From Mycobacterium gordonae (GTDB lineage Bacteria > Actinomycetota > Actinomycetes > Mycobacteriales > Mycobacteriaceae), in the NCBI RefSeq assembly GCF_017086405.1, contig NZ_CP070973.1, positions 3,070,739 to 3,134,738 on the forward strand: a stretch of 64,000 bases of DNA, written 5' to 3'. Below, piece by piece: positions 42,101 to 53,745 of the stretch. Both the position numbers and the translations under genes were made by a program. Positions within the stretch are counted from its first letter, which is position 1. Every line of letters begins with the position of its first letter. The notes under the pieces are model-generated. The model was not told the origin of the DNA and did not search any database. It was given only the letters and a program-made list of their open reading frames with translations.

Positions 42101-45100
42101 GGGTGCGCGGACACCGATTGGAAGCAGGCGTCCAGCAGTGCTGGATGCACCCCGTAGGCGCTCTGCTGCGCGCGAATCGAACTGGGCACGGCGACTTCGG
42201 CCAATACCGTGTCGCCGGCTTCGTCGGTGATGTGCGCCGCGGTCAGACCACTGAAGGCCGGGCCGTACTGGATTCCGCGACTGTCGAACTCGTGGCGCAG
42301 GTCGTCGCCGTCGGCAGGGTTCGTATGCGAGGCGAGCAGCGCTTCGATGTCGTGGGTCGCGGGCGCGTCTGCGTCGTTGTCGGCGTCGGGCCGGGCATGC
42401 AGCATTGCCGAGGCACGCCGGGCGCGTTCGCCCGCCTCGTTGGTCTCCACCACGAACGGGACGACGCCGGGCGCCTCGACCGTCGCGGTGGCCCCGACCG
42501 GACTCACCGCGTCGAGCAACAGCAGCCGTTCGAACTTGATGTCGCGGACTTCGGCGTTCTCGCCGAGCACGGTGCGTGCGGCGGCCAGTGCCATCTCGCA
42601 GTAGGCCGCACCGGGTAGCGCAGCGGCCCGGTGGATCTGGTGGTCGCCCAACCAGGGCTGCGCCTCGGTGCCGACATCGCCCTGCCAGACATGCCGTTCC
42701 GGCTCCTCGGGCAGGCGTACGTGCGCGCCCAGCAACGGGTGTACCGCCACGGTATTGGCGTGGGCGAGCCGATCGGTGCTCTCTTCGAGCAACAGTCGAC
42801 GATGGGTCCACGCCGGCAGCGGCGTCTGCAGCAGGTTGCCACCCGGGTAGAGGACCGAGAAGTCCACCGCGGCCCCCGCGGCGTAGAGGTCACCGATCAG
42901 GCCGCGCAGGCCGTGTGGCAGCGGCTGTTCGCGGCGCATGGCGGCCAGGGCTGCGGCCGACATGTCCAACCCGCGGGCGGTCTGGTCGACGGCGTGGGTG
43001 AGCAGCGGGTGCGGGGACAGTTCGGTGAAGACGCGGAAGCCGTCTTCGAGGGCGGCCTGGACCGCGGCGGCGAAGCGCACGGTGTGGCGCAGGTTGTCCG
43101 CCCAGTAGTAGGCGTCGAAGTAGGGCTCTTCGCGCGGGTCGAATGAAGTCGACGAGTAGTAGGGGACCTCGAACTCCTGACCGCTGATCTCTTCGAGCGC
43201 CTCGGTGAGGTCGTCGAGGATCGGGTCGACCTGGGGGGAGTGCGAGGCCACGTCGACGGCCACCTCGCGGGCCATCACGTCGCGTGCTTCCCACGCCGCG
43301 ATCAACTCGCGCACCGCGTCGGTGGCCCCGCCGATCACGGTGGACTGCGGCGAGGCGACCACCGCGACGGTCACATCGGTGATGCCGCTGCCCAGCAATT
43401 CTGAAAACACTTGTTGGGCGGGCAGTTCCACCGAGGCCATGGCGCCGGCTCCGGAGATGCGGGTCATCAGCTTGGAGCGCCGGCAGATCACCTTGACTCC
43501 GTCTTCCAGCGACAGTGCGCCGGCGACGACGGAGGCCGCGGACTCGCCCAGGGAGTGGCCGATCACCGCGCCGGGGGTGACGCCGTAGTGCTTCATGGTC
43601 GCGGCCAAAGCGACCTGCATGGCGAACAGGGTGGGCTGGACGCGGTCGATGCCGGTGACCTTGTCCGGGGCGGTCATGGCCTCGGTGACCGAGAAGCCGG
43701 ATTCTTCGGCGATCAGCGGTTCGATCTCGGCGATGGTGGCCGCGAACACCGGCTCGGTGGCCAGCAGGTCCTTGCCCATCTCGGCCCACTGCGATCCCTG
43801 CCCGGAGAACACCCACACCGGACCGCGGTCGTCCTGGCTCACGGCCGGCGGATGGGGGAGCTCACCAGTGGCGATTTCGCGCAACGCGTCGCGCAGCTCG
43901 CCGGCACTGCCGGCGAGCACGGCGGTGCGCACGGAGCGATGCCCACGGCGGCGCGCCAGCGTGTACGCCAGATCCGACAGCGCGACATCCTCTCGCGCGT
44001 CGATCCAGTCGGCAAGCCGGCCCGCGGTTTCGCGTAGCGCCTCCTCCGAGCTCGCCGAAAAGGGGAATACCAGGGCGCCTTCCAGGCCGGTGCTGCCGTC
44101 GGGCAACACCGTCTGGCCGGCCGGTGCGGGCGCTTGCTCCACGATGGCGTGCACGTTGGTGCCCGACATGCCGTACGACGACACCGCCGCCCGCCGAGGC
44201 TGGTCGGCGTCAGTGCCCGGCCACGGCGTAACCTCTTGCGGCACAAAAAGATTGGTCTCGATCTCGGCCATTTTGTCGGGCATGGTGTGGAAGTGCAGGT
44301 TCTGCGGTATCACGCCGTGCTGCACGGCCAGAATTGCTTTCAGCAACCCCAGTGCGCCGGCGGTGGACTGGGTGTGGCCGAAGTTCGTCTTCACCGACCC
44401 GACGGCGCAGGGGCCGTCGATCCCGTAGACCGCGGCCAGACTCGCGTATTCGAGAGGATCGCCGACCGGGGTGCCGGGGCCGTGGGCCTCGACCATGCCG
44501 ACGGTGGCGGGGTCGACGCCACCCGCCGCCAATGCCGCCCGGTAGACCGCCTCCTGGGCGTCCGCCGAGGGGGTCACGATGTTGACCGTGTGACCGTCCT
44601 GGTTGGCCGCCGTCCCCCTGATGACGGCCAGGACCCGGTCACCGTCCCGCTGCGCGTCCGCTAGCCGTTTGAGCAGCAGCACGACCGCGCCCTCGCCGGA
44701 GACGAACCCGTCGGCCTCGACGTCGAATGCGTGGCAGCGACCGGAGCGTGACAGCATGCCGTTGGCCGAACCCGAGGCGAAGCGCCGCGGTTCGAGCATC
44801 GCGTAGACGCCGCCGGCGAAGGCCAGGTCGCTCTCACCCTCGCTCAGGCTGCGGGCGGCCAGGTGTGCGGCAAACAATCCCGACGAACACGCGGTGTCCA
44901 CCGTGACCGCGGGACCGCGCAGTCCCAGGGCGTAGGAGATGCGACCGGACGCCATGCAGGAGTTGGTGCCGGTATTGCCGTAGGGGCCTTCCAGGGTGCC
45001 CGTCTCGGCCTGCACGAACTGGTAGTCGGCGTGGGTGAAGCCGATGAACACCCCGGTCAGCGAGTCGGTCATCTGAGCGGGGGTGAGGCCGGCGTACTCC

Positions 45101-45420
45101 ATCGCCTCCCAGGAGGTCTCCAGCAACAGACGGTGCTGGGGATCCATGGCGACGGCTTCGCGTTCCGAGATGCCGAAGAATTCCGGGTCGAAGTCGCCGA
45201 TGTTGTCCATGAACGCGCCCCACTTGCAGTGGGATCGCCCCGGCACGCCGGGTTCGGGGTCGTAGTATTCGTCGATATCCCAGCGCTCCGGTGGCACCTC
45301 GGTAACGAAGTCTTCACCCCGCAGCAACGCCTGCCACAGCTGTTCGGGCGAGTTGATACCCCCCGGCAGCCGGCACGCCAGACCAATGACCGCAACCGGC
45401 GTCACGCGTGCTTTTTCCAC
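39127..45420 (-). CDS. Pks5/Mas-type polyketide synthase (PKS 3)
   Basis: A 2,097-residue type I PKS, KS-AT-DH-ER-KR-ACP. KS: Cys in DTACSSGLF; the His motif reads [13 protein letters not shown], so Pro315 replaces the Thr of EAHGTGT directly after the catalytic His-Gly (codon 44476-44478). AT: GHSLGE and VASH, methylmalonyl-like. [12 protein letters not shown], with Arg in place of the motif Gly. ER: GGVGQAA. KR: GGLGGLG and [24 protein letters not shown] 45420 is preceded by AAGGAG. It has no papA directly downstream and ends at a hairpin (39072-39103). It is closest to PKS 2, with which it shares long identical tracts in the AT domain. If the Pro is tolerated, it should extend acyl chains with methylmalonyl units. 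Confidence 0.95.
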   Translation of the reverse strand: MEKARVTPVAVIGLACRLPGGINSPEQLWQALLRGEDFVTEVPPERWDIDEYYDPEPGVPGRSHCKWGAFMDNIGDFDPEFFGISEREAVAMDPQHRLLLETSWEAMEYAGLTPAQMTDSLTGVFIGFTHADYQFVQAETGTLEGPYGNTGTNSCMASGRISYALGLRGPAVTVDTACSSGLFAAHLAARSLSEGESDLAFAGGVYAMLEPRRFASGSANGMLSRSGRCHAFDVEADGFVSGEGAVVLLLKRLADAQRDGDRVLAVIRGTAANQDGHTVNIVTPSADAQEAVYRAALAAGGVDPATVGMVEAHGPGTPVGDPLEYASLAAVYGIDGPCAVGSVKTNFGHTQSTAGALGLLKAILAVQHGVIPQNLHFHTMPDKMAEIETNLFVPQEVTPWPGTDADQPRRAAVSSYGMSGTNVHAIVEQAPAPAGQTVLPDGSTGLEGALVFPFSASSEEALRETAGRLADWIDAREDVALSDLAYTLARRRGHRSVRTAVLAGSAGELRDALREIATGELPHPPAVSQDDRGPVWVFSGQGSQWAEMGKDLLATEPVFAATIAEIEPLIAEESGFSVTEAMTAPDKVTGIDRVQPTLFAMQVALAATMKHYGVTPGAVIGHSLGESAASVVAGALSLEDGVKVICRRSKLMTRISGAGAMASVELPAQQVFSELLGSGITDVTVAVVASPQSTVIGGATDAVRELIAAWEARDVMAREVAVDVASHSPQVDPILDDLTEALEEISGQEFEVPYYSSTSFDPREEPYFDAYYWADNLRHTVRFAAAVQAALEDGFRVFTELSPHPLLTHAVDQTARGLDMSAAALAAMRREQPLPHGLRGLIGDLYAAGAAVDFSVLYPGGNLLQTPLPAWTHRRLLLEESTDRLAHANTVAVHPLLGAHVRLPEEPERHVWQGDVGTEAQPWLGDHQIHRAAALPGAAYCEMALAAARTVLGENAEVRDIKFERLLLLDAVSPVGATATVEAPGVVPFVVETNEAGERARRASAMLHARPDADNDADAPATHDIEALLASHTNPADGDDLRHEFDSRGIQYGPAFSGLTAAHITDEAGDTVLAEVAVPSSIRAQQSAYGVHPALLDACFQSVSAHPSVTNAGGGGLLLPLGVRRLRAHGPARHARYCLTTVTPDGTGLNADIDVLDEHGTVLLEVRGLQMGTGASATSERDRVLAERLLTIEWQQRELPEKTVTEPGNWLLISTADATDMMATQLTDALKMHDADSATVSWLLHDDHEAQAGLLRDQLGANAFNGVVVLTAPGNSEAGSVVERGREYVEHIVRIARELPDIEGQTARLYVMTRAAQTVLAEDCANLEQGGLRGLLRVISAEHPHLKVTYIDVDEHTGAEQVTRQLLLGESEEDETAWRNDEWYTARLSPTPLGPDERQTTVVEHEHQGMRLQIRTPGDLQTLEFAAFQRVAPGPGEVEVAVGASSINFADVLVTFGRYQTADGQQPQLGTDFAGVVTAVGPDVTDLKVGDRVGGLSASGCWATFATCDARLATPIPDSLTDAQAAAITTASATAWYGLQDLARIRSGDKVLIHSATGGVGQAAIAIARAVGAEIYATAGSEQRRELLRAMGIEHVYDSRSVEFAEQIRRDTDGYGVDIVLNSVFGAAQLAGIKLLARGGQFVEIGKRDIYGDTKLGLFPFRQNLSFHGLDLGLLSATDPTAVRELLSTVYRATADGTLPIPESTSYPLADAATAIRVMGAAEHTGKLILDVPHAGRSSVVLPPDQSQVFRSDGAYIITGGLGGLGLYLAEKMADAGAGRIVLSSRSAPGEKTLETIELIRSIGSDVVVECGDIAEAGTAQRLVSAATATGLPLRGVLHAAAVVEDATLPNITEELIQRDWAPKVHGAWYLHEATASRQLDWFCSFSSAAALVGSPGQGAYAAANSWLDAFTHWRRAQGLPATSIAWGAWEEIGRATTFAEQSGEGEAIAPDDGAYAFEALLRHNRAYTGYAPVIGSAWLTAFAQRSPFAELFKSAKGRSGTNKLVSKLMELPVEEWPGQLRRVISEGVSLILRRAIDPDWALSEYGLDSLGNLELRTHIETETGIRLTSNEITTVRDLADRICERLAATQDAATPA
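43412..43800. repeat. 389-bp tract identical to 36467-36855 (PKS 3/PKS 2 AT domain)
   Basis: Partner of the tract in PKS 2, offset by 6,945 bp in the same orientation. It ends at the CCCTG/TCCGG junction, where the two genes again differ. Confidence 0.85.
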
Positions 45421-45650
45421 GGTCGTACGTCATCTCCTTAGCCCGCGCTTCAAGCCATCTTCGGCAAGTTCGTGTCGAACTTCGTGCCCTGCTGCCCCAA
45501 CCCCGCAGCAGCGGACGCATTCGCCGACCCCCACACTTCGGCGCCCACGTCATAGTCAGGCGCGATCAGAAGCGTATCGGGTCGCTCCGTCGCATGTAGA
45601 AAAATCGTGCGAACGTACAAAAAATTTCGATCAAGGTGACGGCGATCACA
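45421..45650 (-). promoter_or_regulatory. PKS 3 promoter region, copy of the PKS 2 promoter
   Basis: Minus-strand elements from the start outward: ribosome site AAGGAG before GTG 45420, -10-like TACGCT at 45576-45571, the shared 24-bp element at 45620-45597 (identical to that of PKS 2), and a Crp-like palindrome GGTGACGGCGATCACA at 45635-45650 (plus-strand reading). The palindrome is 15 bp from the element, the same distance as at PKS 2. Confidence 0.55.
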
Positions 45651-45844
45651 CCGCGTGCGAGCCGCCGGTTATTCTTCGCGTTCGGCGGCAAAGTGCCAGC
45701 GTATGACGCTCGAACCGAAAAGTGGGACGGTCGTCCGGCAGGCGCCCGGCGTCGTGTGGTCGAGCGGGCTCTTCCCCGGCCTGCGATGGCGAACAGCCCG
45801 CGCCGACCGTTGGTGGCGCAGGGGGTCGGCCGGCCCCGCCGCCG
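45651..45844. terminator. papA 3' region with probable hairpin
   Basis: The 194 bp between the PKS 3 promoter and the stop of the second papA contain GCCGACC (45802-45808) and GGTCGGC (45824-45830), a 7-bp stem with a 15-base loop placed just after the papA stop on the minus strand. Nothing else is recognisable. Confidence 0.35.
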
Positions 45845-47293
45845 CTAGCGCAGACGGGCGGTGGCGCGCAACGGCGCGAGCTCGCGGCCCTCGGCCACCC
45901 GCAGGTAAACCGACTTCATGGTGTCCAGGTAACGGGAGACCGACTCGTAGGCGATCGGGTTGCTGGGAAACGACGCGGTCACCGTAGTCTCGGCGTCGAA
46001 CTTGTTGACCCACAAGCAGACCCGTGCCGCGATCCGGCCGTCGCTGAAAGCTCGGGTGTTGATCGCGTTCAACTGGGTCGAGACGACCGCCGAGAGGGGC
46101 GGTAGGCCGCCGTCCAGGAACGACAGCATGGGAAAGCCGCGCTCGGCAGCGGGCGTGCTGAGCCAGGGCGCCAGCTCGAGCACCCGCTCGAATGGCACCT
46201 TGCCCAGGTGGGCCCTCGCGTCGAAGGCGGCTTGGGCGTCGCGGGCGGTTTGCCCGAACGAGCAGCCGACCGGCACTGCGAAGGGAACGTGGCCGATGAA
46301 CCAGCCGGTGGTCAGGAACTCGGCGGGGCTGCTGCGGGTTCCGACCGGCGTCACGGCGCAGTAGGTGCGCGAGCCGGTCAATTCGTACTCGGTGTGGGCG
46401 GCGACGGCGAACACGCCGCCGCTGAACCGGGCGCCCACTGCGGTGCACGCGGTTTCGAAGCGGGCCGTCTGCTGGGCGTCCATCAGACGCACCGATAGCA
46501 GCTCCCCGCCGGTCACCAGCGAGGTGTCGCCCAGTGGCAGCGGGAAAGTAGGTAGCGACCCGTCGTTGTACTCGAAGAACTCGACCCATTGGCGAATCTC
46601 CGGGGACTCCGGGGTCAGTGCGGAGGTGTAGGCGCGCTCGCGCAGGCAGTAGTCGGCGTAGCTGCCGGGCGCGGGGAGTGCGATCGGGCCGTCACCGTCC
46701 ATCAGCGCGTTGTACATCGCGCGAATCTCTCCGAAGACCGTGCCGATGAACATGGGGTCGACGTGCAGGTGGTCGACGCTGATGCAGACAGTGAAATGAT
46801 CGTCGCGCTGGATGATCGCGAACCTGAAGCAGTCCCACTCCTGTGGACTCGGGGTGGCCAGCAGATGGTCTTGCCACTGCGTCGGTGTCATCTCACCGCG
46901 CTCGACGGCGACCAGTTCGATGTCGGCGGGATCGGCGATGGTGTGCCGGACGATGCGCTCGGCTTGCGGGTCGCCGCTGAACTCGAACCAACTGCGATAG
47001 GTGTCGTGCCGGCGCAGGTGCGCGGTGAACACGTACGTCATCGCCCGGATGTCGCACTCGCCCGGGATGTCGAAGGCGATGACCAGCAGGCGGGACATAT
47101 CCAGGCCGCGGCGGTGTTGTCGATGAAAACCACGAAGATGCCGGGCCTGGATGTAGCTCGGCGGCACCTCGCTCGCGGGCGCCTGCCGCGCCTTGTCCAG
47201 CGAACCCGCAGTGGGGGACCAGAGCCAGACCACACCGGAAGGCGGGATCCAGTCCCTGACTGTCCCGAGCCCCAGATGGCCCATCACAACCAC
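45845..47293 (-). CDS. PapA3/PapA4-type acyltransferase, second copy
   Basis: A 482-residue paralog of the acyltransferase at 30684-32129. The catalytic motif is VDHLHVDP (His175, Asp179). Family landmarks are PPSYIQARHLRGF, HLRRHDTYRSWFEF, ECDCFRF-type context at EWDCFRFAI, TGWFIGHVPFAVP and LDGGLPPLSAV. GTG 47293 has AGGAG at 47299-47303. It follows PKS 4 by 57 bp on the same strand, so PKS-papA operon structure is repeated twice in the cluster. The two PapA proteins are well diverged, unlike parts of PKS 2 and 3, and so may acylate different hydroxyls or prefer different chains. Expected role: esterification of trehalose in LOS. Confidence 0.92.
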   Translation of the reverse strand: MVVMGHLGLGTVRDWIPPSGVVWLWSPTAGSLDKARQAPASEVPPSYIQARHLRGFHRQHRRGLDMSRLLVIAFDIPGECDIRAMTYVFTAHLRRHDTYRSWFEFSGDPQAERIVRHTIADPADIELVAVERGEMTPTQWQDHLLATPSPQEWDCFRFAIIQRDDHFTVCISVDHLHVDPMFIGTVFGEIRAMYNALMDGDGPIALPAPGSYADYCLRERAYTSALTPESPEIRQWVEFFEYNDGSLPTFPLPLGDTSLVTGGELLSVRLMDAQQTARFETACTAVGARFSGGVFAVAAHTEYELTGSRTYCAVTPVGTRSSPAEFLTTGWFIGHVPFAVPVGCSFGQTARDAQAAFDARAHLGKVPFERVLELAPWLSTPAAERGFPMLSFLDGGLPPLSAVVSTQLNAINTRAFSDGRIAARVCLWVNKFDAETTVTASFPSNPIAYESVSRYLDTMKSVYLRVAEGRELAPLRATARLR

Positions 47294-47350
47294 GTCCGCT
47301 CCTGTCCGAAGTGCCGACAAATCAGGGTATTTCGTGTCGACCGTGCATCC

Positions 47351-50300
47351 TCACATTGACACCGGAGCGTCAGGCGTGGGCGCGACCCTGTCACAGAGCA
47401 CATCGGCCAGCCCGCGCACCGTGGTGATATCGGTGGAGCGCAGCCGGATTCCGGTCTCCGTTTCGATCCGGGTGCGCAGTTCCAGATTTCCCAGTGAATC
47501 GAGTCCGTACTCCGACAACGGCCGATCCGGGTCGACGCCGCGGTGCAGGATCATGGTGACCTGCTCGGACACCAAGCGTCTCAGCTGGGTTGGCCATTCG
47601 TCGGGCGCCAACTCCGCCAGCCCGGCCCGGAACCGGTCGAGGTCCTGGCGCCGCCGGCCGCTGCTGCCAGCCCTGTCGGACATTGCAGTGAACATCTCGG
47701 CGAACGCCGAGCGCTCCGTCAAGGCGGCAAGCCATGGCGAACCGGTCGTCGGGGTGTAACCGCAATAGCAACGGGTATGGCGCAGCAGGGTTTTGAATGC
47801 GTGTGCGCCCTCGTCGGGAGCGATCATCGTGGTGTCGCCGCTGTCGGCCAGGCTTGCGCCGCGGCCGATGTCCGCCCATGCGCCCCAGGCGATCGCGGTG
47901 GCGGGACGCCCTTGCGCGCGACGCCAGTGGGTGAAGCCGTCCAGCCAGCTGTTGGCCGCAGCGTATGCGCCCTGTCCCGGCGAACCCAACAATGCTGCTG
48001 CAGAAGAGAAAACGCAGAACCAGTCGAGTGGCGCCGTGGCGGTGGCCCGATGCAGATGCCACGCGCCGTTCACCTTTGGCGCCCAGTCCCGCTCCAGCAG
48101 TCCGCCGGTGATGTTGGGTAGGGTCGCGTCCTCCACCACCGCGGCCGCGTGTAACACCCCCCGCAACGGAAGGCCGGTTGCCGTCGCCGTGGCGACGAGC
48201 TTCCCGGCGGTGTCCGGAGCTGCGATATCGGCACACTCCACCACCACGTCGGCGCCGGTGGCGCGGACCAGTTCGATTGTTTCCGAGGCCTTTCGGCTCG
48301 GTCCCTTCCGGGAACTCAGGACGATACGCCCGGCACCGGCGGCGGCCATCTGTTCGGCGAGGAACAGTCCGAGGCCGCCGAGACCGCCGGTGATGATGTA
48401 AGAACCGTCGGCGCGGAAGGCCCGAACCTGTTCGGGTGGAACGATCACCGTGCCAGGGGTGGACGGCATGTCGAGGACGAGTTTGCCGGTGTGCTCGGCG
48501 GCGCTCATCATCCGGATGATCCTGGCCGCGTGGGCAACCGGGTGATGGATGCGCTGCGGCCTCGGTAGCGATCCGTCAGCGGTGCGCCGGTACACCTCGT
48601 CCAACAGCGCTCGGACGCGATGCGGATGCGTCCTCGCCAGCAGGCCCAGATCGACGGCGTGCAGTGACAGATTGCGCCGGAAGGGGAACAGGTCGAGCCT
48701 GGTGTCGCCGTAGATGTCGCGCTTGCCGATTTCGACGAATTGACCGCCGAAGGCCAGCAGCTCCAGACCGGCGCGCTGGGCGGCCCCGGTGAGTGAGTTG
48801 AGCACGATGTCGACGCCGTAACCATCGGTGTCGCAGTGGATCTGCGCACCGAATTCGGTGCCGCGCGAGTCGTAGACGTGGTCGATCCCCATGTCGTACA
48901 AGATGTCCCGGCGTTGTGGACTCCCGGCGGTGGCAAAGATCTCGGCGCCGACCGCGCGGGCGATCGCGATCGCCGCCTGGCCCACACCACCGGTGGCCGA
49001 GTGGATCAGCACCTTGTCGCCGGCTCTGACCCTGGCCAGGTCGTGCAGGCCGTACCAGGCGGTGGCCGATGCGGTGCTGATCGCCGCTGCGTCGCCCCAG
49101 CTCAACTCGGGCGGCAGCGGTGCGGCCAACACAGCGTCACAGGTGACGAACGAGGCCCAACAACCGTTCGGTGAGATCCCGCCGACGCGGTCGCCGATCC
49201 GGGGCAAGGTGACGTCGGGCCCGACCGCGGTCACCACTCCGGCGAAGTCCGATCCGAGGTGCGGCTGCTGTTCGCCGAAGGACGGATAACGGCCGAAAGC
49301 CGTCAGCACGTCGGCGAAATTGACGCTGGATGCGTGGACCGCGACTTCGATCTGTCCGGGGCCCGGCCTGACACGGCCGGCCTCGACGGCCTCGATCGTC
49401 TCCGGATCCCCTGGCGTGCGGACCTGCAGCCGCATACCGACGCGGCGATGGTCGATTACCCTGCGCACGCGTTCGTCGGCGCGCAGCGGAGCGGGGCACA
49501 GGCGCGCGGTCAGCCACCGATCGCCGCGCCAGGCGGTCTCGTCCTCGGCCGAGCCGGCCAGGAGTTGCTGTGCGACCTTGTCCGGGCCGACGAGCGCGTC
49601 GACGTCGATGTGCGTGGGGTTCAGGTAGGGGTGCTCGGCGCCGATCGCCCGCAGCAGACCCCGCACGCCGGCGTGAGCGAGGTTGACCGGGTCGTCGGCG
49701 AGCACGACCTGGGCGTTCCTGGTCAGCACGTACAGCCTCGGCGCTTCGCCGGGGACGTCGAGCAGTTCGCGGGCGATGCCTACCAACTCACGGACGGCAC
49801 CGATGTCGTGCGGGTCGGGCCCAGCGGCGCCGACAACCACGAGCACGCCGGTGAACCCGCCGGCGGCCAGCATGGTGCGCAGGGCCGCATGCTCGCGCGT
49901 CCAGTCCAGCGTGGCGCAGGCCGCACCAGCCGATGCCAGTGCCGCGGCCAGGTCGGTCGCCGACGAATCGAAAGTGTTGACCACCAACCACTTCCCGGGC
50001 GCTGTGGTTGGCTCGGGTAATTCGCGCCGCTGCCAGTCGATGCCCACCAGACGTTCGTCCAGCAGCCGGTCCCGCTCTGCGCCCTCGGGGCAGCCGGTTC
50101 CCATGAGCAGACCGCGGACCTCCAGCAGCACCGTGCCGTGCTCGTCCATCACGTCGATGTCGGCTTCGACGTTGCTGCCACCGGACGTCACGGTGGTGTA
50201 GCAGTAGCGGGGGACACGGGGCCGGTGGCCGGTGCCGCGGTGGGCGCGCAGTCGGCGTATGCGCAGCGGCAGCATCAGGCCCCCGTTGCCTGCGGCGCGC

Positions 50301-53300
50301 ATCGCGGGGTGAGCCGCCACCGACTGGAAACACGCGTCCAGCAACGCGGGGTGAACGACATATCCGGCGTGCTGCCGGCGCGTTGCGCGGGGTACGTCGA
50401 CTTCGGCCAGCACGGTGCCCACCGCAGCTTCGGCAACCCGCGCCGCCAGCAGGCCGGTGAAGGCGGGGCCGAACGTCACGCCGCGGCGCCCGAACCAGTC
50501 CCGCAGCCGGTCACCCTCGAGGCGGCGGGGATGTGCGGCCAGCAGGGCGTCGATGTCGTGGGTGGCCGGTGGCGGCTCGGCGGTCGAATGCAGGACCGCA
50601 ACGGCCCGCCGCGTCTTCTCACCACCAGTGTCGGTGTGCACCGCGAAACCGGCCTCGCCGGTCCGTTGCACCGTCGCGACGGCGCCGACGGGGGTTTCGT
50701 GATCCAGCAGCAGCATCTCCTCGAAGCGGATGTCGCGGACCTCCCCGCACTCGCCGAGAACGGTTTCGGCGGCGGCCAGCGCCATCTCGCAGTAGGCGGC
50801 TCCGGGCAGGGCGGGCACGCTGTTGATCTGGTGATCGGCCACCCACGGCAGCGCCGCGATACCGACGTCGCTGCGCCAGACGTGCCGCTCCGGTTCCTCC
50901 ATCAGCCGCACGTGCATACCGAGAAGCGGTTGTGCCGCAACACTTTCGGTATGGGCGGCGGACTGGGCCGCGGTGAGGAGCAGCGGCCGGTTGGTCCACG
51001 CCGGCAGCGGCGCGTCCACCAGCTGCCCGGGCGGATTGAGCTGGCCGAAATCGGAAGCGGCGCCCGCGCTGTGTAGCTGGCCGACCAGGCGGAGCAAGGC
51101 GTGCGAATCGCGCTGGCCCCGTCGCATCGCCGCGATCGCCGCCACCGGCATGTCCAAGCCCGCGGCGGTCTGCTCGATCGCGCGGATCAGCAGCGGGTGC
51201 GGGGAGAGCTCCCCGAACACCCGGAAGCCGTCCTGCAGGGCGGCCTTGACGGCGGCGGAGAACCGCACGGTGTGGCGCAGGTTATCCGCCCAGTAGCGGG
51301 CATCGCACGGCGGACTCTCGCGCGGGTCGAACAGCGTGGCCGAGTAGTAGGGCAGCCGGGGTGTGCGTGGCTTCAACTCGGCCAGCAGCCCGGTCAGCTC
51401 GTCGAGGATCGGGTCGACCTGGGGAGTGTGTGAGGCCACGTCGACCGCGACCTCGCGGGCCAGGACGTCGCGCTCCTCCCACGCGGCGACGAGCTGGCGC
51501 ACCGCACGGGTCGCGCCGCCGATCACGGTGGACTGCGGGGACGCGACGACCGCGATCAATACGTCCTTGACGGCGTGCCGGGCCAGTTCCTCCCGGACCT
51601 GTTGAGCGGGCAGTTCCACCGCCGCCATCGCGCCCGCGCCCACCAGCTTCAGGCACAGCCGAGATCGCCGGCAGATCACCCGCACCCCGTCTTCCAGTGA
51701 CAACGCGCCCGCTACTACGGCGGCCGAAACCTCGCCGAGGGAATGGCCGATCACCGCTCCGGGACGCACGCCGTGTGCCCGCATCGCCTCGGCCAGTGCC
51801 ACCTGCATGACGAAAAGGGTCGGTTGCACCCGGTCGATGCCGGTCACCGTCTCCGGTGCGGCGAGGGCGTCGGTCACCGAGAAACCGGATTCGGCCATGA
51901 TCAACGGCTCGGCGGCGGCGACGGTTTCCGCGAAGGCCGGTTCGGCGGCCAACAGGTCGGCACCCATCGCCCCCCACTGCGAGCCCTGGCCGGAAAACAC
52001 CCACACCGGTCCGCGGTCGTCGAGTCCGACCGCTTGCGCCGGCGGGTCGTCACCGGCGGCCAATTCGCGCAGAGCCCGGACCAATTCGTCATGACTGTCG
52101 GCGATCAGCGTTCGTCGGACCGGCCGGTGTCCGCGCCGACATGCCAGCGTGTAGGCCAGGTCGCAGAAGGGCGGCCGCTTCTCCGCCACCCAGTCCGCCA
52201 ACCGCCGGGCCGTCTGCCGCAACGCCCCGGGCGAGGTGGCCGACAGCGCGAACAGTCGCGGCACCGCCTCGGGTCCGTTCTCGGACGGTGTGGTCGTGTC
52301 CGGCGCCTGCTCGAGGATCGCGTGCGCGTTGGTTCCCGACATGCCGTACGAGGACACCGCCGCCCGTCGGGGGGTCGAGCCGCCGGGCCACGGCGTAACC
52401 GTTTGTGGCACAAACAGTCCGGTCTCGACGGCGGCAAGCTCGTCGGGCAGCCCGGTGAAGTGTGCCATCGGCGGTATGACGCTGTGTCGCAGTGACAGGA
52501 TGGCTTTGACCATTCCCACCGCGCCGGCAGCGGCCTCGGTGTGGCCGAGATTGCTCTTGACCGATGCGAGGGCGCACGCGTTCCCGTTGGCGCCGTAAAC
52601 CTCTGCCAGACTGCGGAATTCGATCGGGTCACCCACCGGGGTGCCGGTGCCGTGCGCCTCGATCATCCCGACCGTGTCCGGGTCGACGCCGGCCGCCGCC
52701 AACGCCGAGCGGTAGGCCAGGACTTGTGCCCGCCCCGAGGGCGCGGTGATGGTGTCGGTGTGGCCGTCCTGATTGATCGCAGAGCCGCGCACCACCGCCA
52801 GGATGCGGTCGCCGTCACGCAGCGCGTCGGGCAGGCGCTTGAGCAGCACCACGGCGCAGGCCTCGGACCGGACGAACCCGTCGGCGTTGGCGTCGAAGCT
52901 CCGGCAGCGCCCGGTCGCGGACAACATGCCCTGGCCGGACGCGGACGCGAACAGCTGCGGTTCAAGCATCACCGTGCAGCCTCCGGCCAGGGCCAGGTCG
53001 CTCTCCCGCTCGTGCAGGCTGCGGCACGCCAGGTGAACGGCGACCAGGCTCGCCGAGCATGCCGTGTCCACCGTGATCGACGGGCCGCGCAGACCCAGCG
53101 CATACGACACCCGGCCGGAGGCCATGCTTAACGCGGTGCCGGTGAACCCGTAGGCGTCGCCCAGCGCGCCCGCGGCGTCGGTCACGTGGGCGTAGTCGTC
53201 GTGGCACATGCCGACGAAAACCCCGGTCAGCGAGTCGGCGAGTGATTTCGGCGGCACGCCGGCCTGTTCCACTGCCTCCCACGACGTCTGCATCAGCAGG

Positions 53301-53590
53301 CGGTGCTGGGGGTCGATGGCGGTCGCCTCGCGCTCGCTGATGCCGAAGAACTCGGGATCGAAGCCCGCGACGTCGGCCAGGAAACCGCCCCAGCGCGACA
53401 CCGACCGGCCGGGCACGCCGGGTTCGGGGTCGTAGTAATCGTCGGCGTCCCAGCGGTCGGCCGGAACCTCAGTCACCAGGTCGTCGCCACGCAGCAGCGC
53501 GTCCCACAACTTCTCCGGTGAGTCGATGCTGCCCGGCAGGCGGCATGCCATCCCGATGACGGCCACCGCCGTGACCTGTCGCTGCTCCAC
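47351..53590 (-). CDS. Pks5/Mas-type polyketide synthase (PKS 4), the most divergent copy
   Basis: A type I PKS of about 2,079 residues with KS-AT-DH-ER-KR-ACP. The KS active site is [13 protein letters not shown], unlike the DTACSSGL of the other three; EAHGTGT and [10 protein letters not shown] are intact. AT: GHSLGE and [22 protein letters not shown], with Ser for the motif Gly. ER GGVGQAA, KR GGLGGLG and [22 protein letters not shown] chose GTG 53590 ([15 protein letters not shown]) by alignment; the frame is open 21 codons further upstream. It is divergent from fadD24 (53746) across about 155 bp, which suggests that this ligase feeds it, and it is followed by papA at 45845. It lacks the 24-bp promoter element of PKS 1-3. 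Confidence 0.94.
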   Translation of the reverse strand: MEQRQVTAVAVIGMACRLPGSIDSPEKLWDALLRGDDLVTEVPADRWDADDYYDPEPGVPGRSVSRWGGFLADVAGFDPEFFGISEREATAIDPQHRLLMQTSWEAVEQAGVPPKSLADSLTGVFVGMCHDDYAHVTDAAGALGDAYGFTGTALSMASGRVSYALGLRGPSITVDTACSASLVAVHLACRSLHERESDLALAGGCTVMLEPQLFASASGQGMLSATGRCRSFDANADGFVRSEACAVVLLKRLPDALRDGDRILAVVRGSAINQDGHTDTITAPSGRAQVLAYRSALAAAGVDPDTVGMIEAHGTGTPVGDPIEFRSLAEVYGANGNACALASVKSNLGHTEAAAGAVGMVKAILSLRHSVIPPMAHFTGLPDELAAVETGLFVPQTVTPWPGGSTPRRAAVSSYGMSGTNAHAILEQAPDTTTPSENGPEAVPRLFALSATSPGALRQTARRLADWVAEKRPPFCDLAYTLACRRGHRPVRRTLIADSHDELVRALRELAAGDDPPAQAVGLDDRGPVWVFSGQGSQWGAMGADLLAAEPAFAETVAAAEPLIMAESGFSVTDALAAPETVTGIDRVQPTLFVMQVALAEAMRAHGVRPGAVIGHSLGEVSAAVVAGALSLEDGVRVICRRSRLCLKLVGAGAMAAVELPAQQVREELARHAVKDVLIAVVASPQSTVIGGATRAVRQLVAAWEERDVLAREVAVDVASHTPQVDPILDELTGLLAELKPRTPRLPYYSATLFDPRESPPCDARYWADNLRHTVRFSAAVKAALQDGFRVFGELSPHPLLIRAIEQTAAGLDMPVAAIAAMRRGQRDSHALLRLVGQLHSAGAASDFGQLNPPGQLVDAPLPAWTNRPLLLTAAQSAAHTESVAAQPLLGMHVRLMEEPERHVWRSDVGIAALPWVADHQINSVPALPGAAYCEMALAAAETVLGECGEVRDIRFEEMLLLDHETPVGAVATVQRTGEAGFAVHTDTGGEKTRRAVAVLHSTAEPPPATHDIDALLAAHPRRLEGDRLRDWFGRRGVTFGPAFTGLLAARVAEAAVGTVLAEVDVPRATRRQHAGYVVHPALLDACFQSVAAHPAMRAAGNGGLMLPLRIRRLRAHRGTGHRPRVPRYCYTTVTSGGSNVEADIDVMDEHGTVLLEVRGLLMGTGCPEGAERDRLLDERLVGIDWQRRELPEPTTAPGKWLVVNTFDSSATDLAAALASAGAACATLDWTREHAALRTMLAAGGFTGVLVVVGAAGPDPHDIGAVRELVGIARELLDVPGEAPRLYVLTRNAQVVLADDPVNLAHAGVRGLLRAIGAEHPYLNPTHIDVDALVGPDKVAQQLLAGSAEDETAWRGDRWLTARLCPAPLRADERVRRVIDHRRVGMRLQVRTPGDPETIEAVEAGRVRPGPGQIEVAVHASSVNFADVLTAFGRYPSFGEQQPHLGSDFAGVVTAVGPDVTLPRIGDRVGGISPNGCWASFVTCDAVLAAPLPPELSWGDAAAISTASATAWYGLHDLARVRAGDKVLIHSATGGVGQAAIAIARAVGAEIFATAGSPQRRDILYDMGIDHVYDSRGTEFGAQIHCDTDGYGVDIVLNSLTGAAQRAGLELLAFGGQFVEIGKRDIYGDTRLDLFPFRRNLSLHAVDLGLLARTHPHRVRALLDEVYRRTADGSLPRPQRIHHPVAHAARIIRMMSAAEHTGKLVLDMPSTPGTVIVPPEQVRAFRADGSYIITGGLGGLGLFLAEQMAAAGAGRIVLSSRKGPSRKASETIELVRATGADVVVECADIAAPDTAGKLVATATATGLPLRGVLHAAAVVEDATLPNITGGLLERDWAPKVNGAWHLHRATATAPLDWFCVFSSAAALLGSPGQGAYAAANSWLDGFTHWRRAQGRPATAIAWGAWADIGRGASLADSGDTTMIAPDEGAHAFKTLLRHTRCYCGYTPTTGSPWLAALTERSAFAEMFTAMSDRAGSSGRRRQDLDRFRAGLAELAPDEWPTQLRRLVSEQVTMILHRGVDPDRPLSEYGLDSLGNLELRTRIETETGIRLRSTDITTVRGLADVLCDRVAPTPDAPVSM

Positions 53591-53745
53591 GGTCGTCTCA
53601 TCTCTTACGGAGTGCGTTCGAGGACATCCTCCCTGTTCAGGGCCCGCCGACACGGGAGCAACGCGCCGACGTCCCGGTTGCTCTCGACAGGCCGGCCGGT
53701 TCGACTTCGGCGATACGGACCACGTGGGTCGTCCTCCGGCGGGTA
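53591..53745. promoter_or_regulatory. divergent PKS 4/fadD24 promoter region
   Basis: 155 bp between divergent starts. The 8-bp palindrome CCACGTGG sits at 53720-53727 inside a longer imperfect repeat and could be an operator. The element shared by the PKS 1-3 promoters is absent. No confident -10/-35 pair was found. Confidence 0.35.

Noticed and set aside
39682..42618. 978-codon open frame on the plus strand, opposite PKS 3
   Set aside because: Antisense shadow of a GC-rich PKS gene; the predicted protein has low-complexity Gly/Arg/His/Gln composition and no motif, and the minus strand has full PKS domains.
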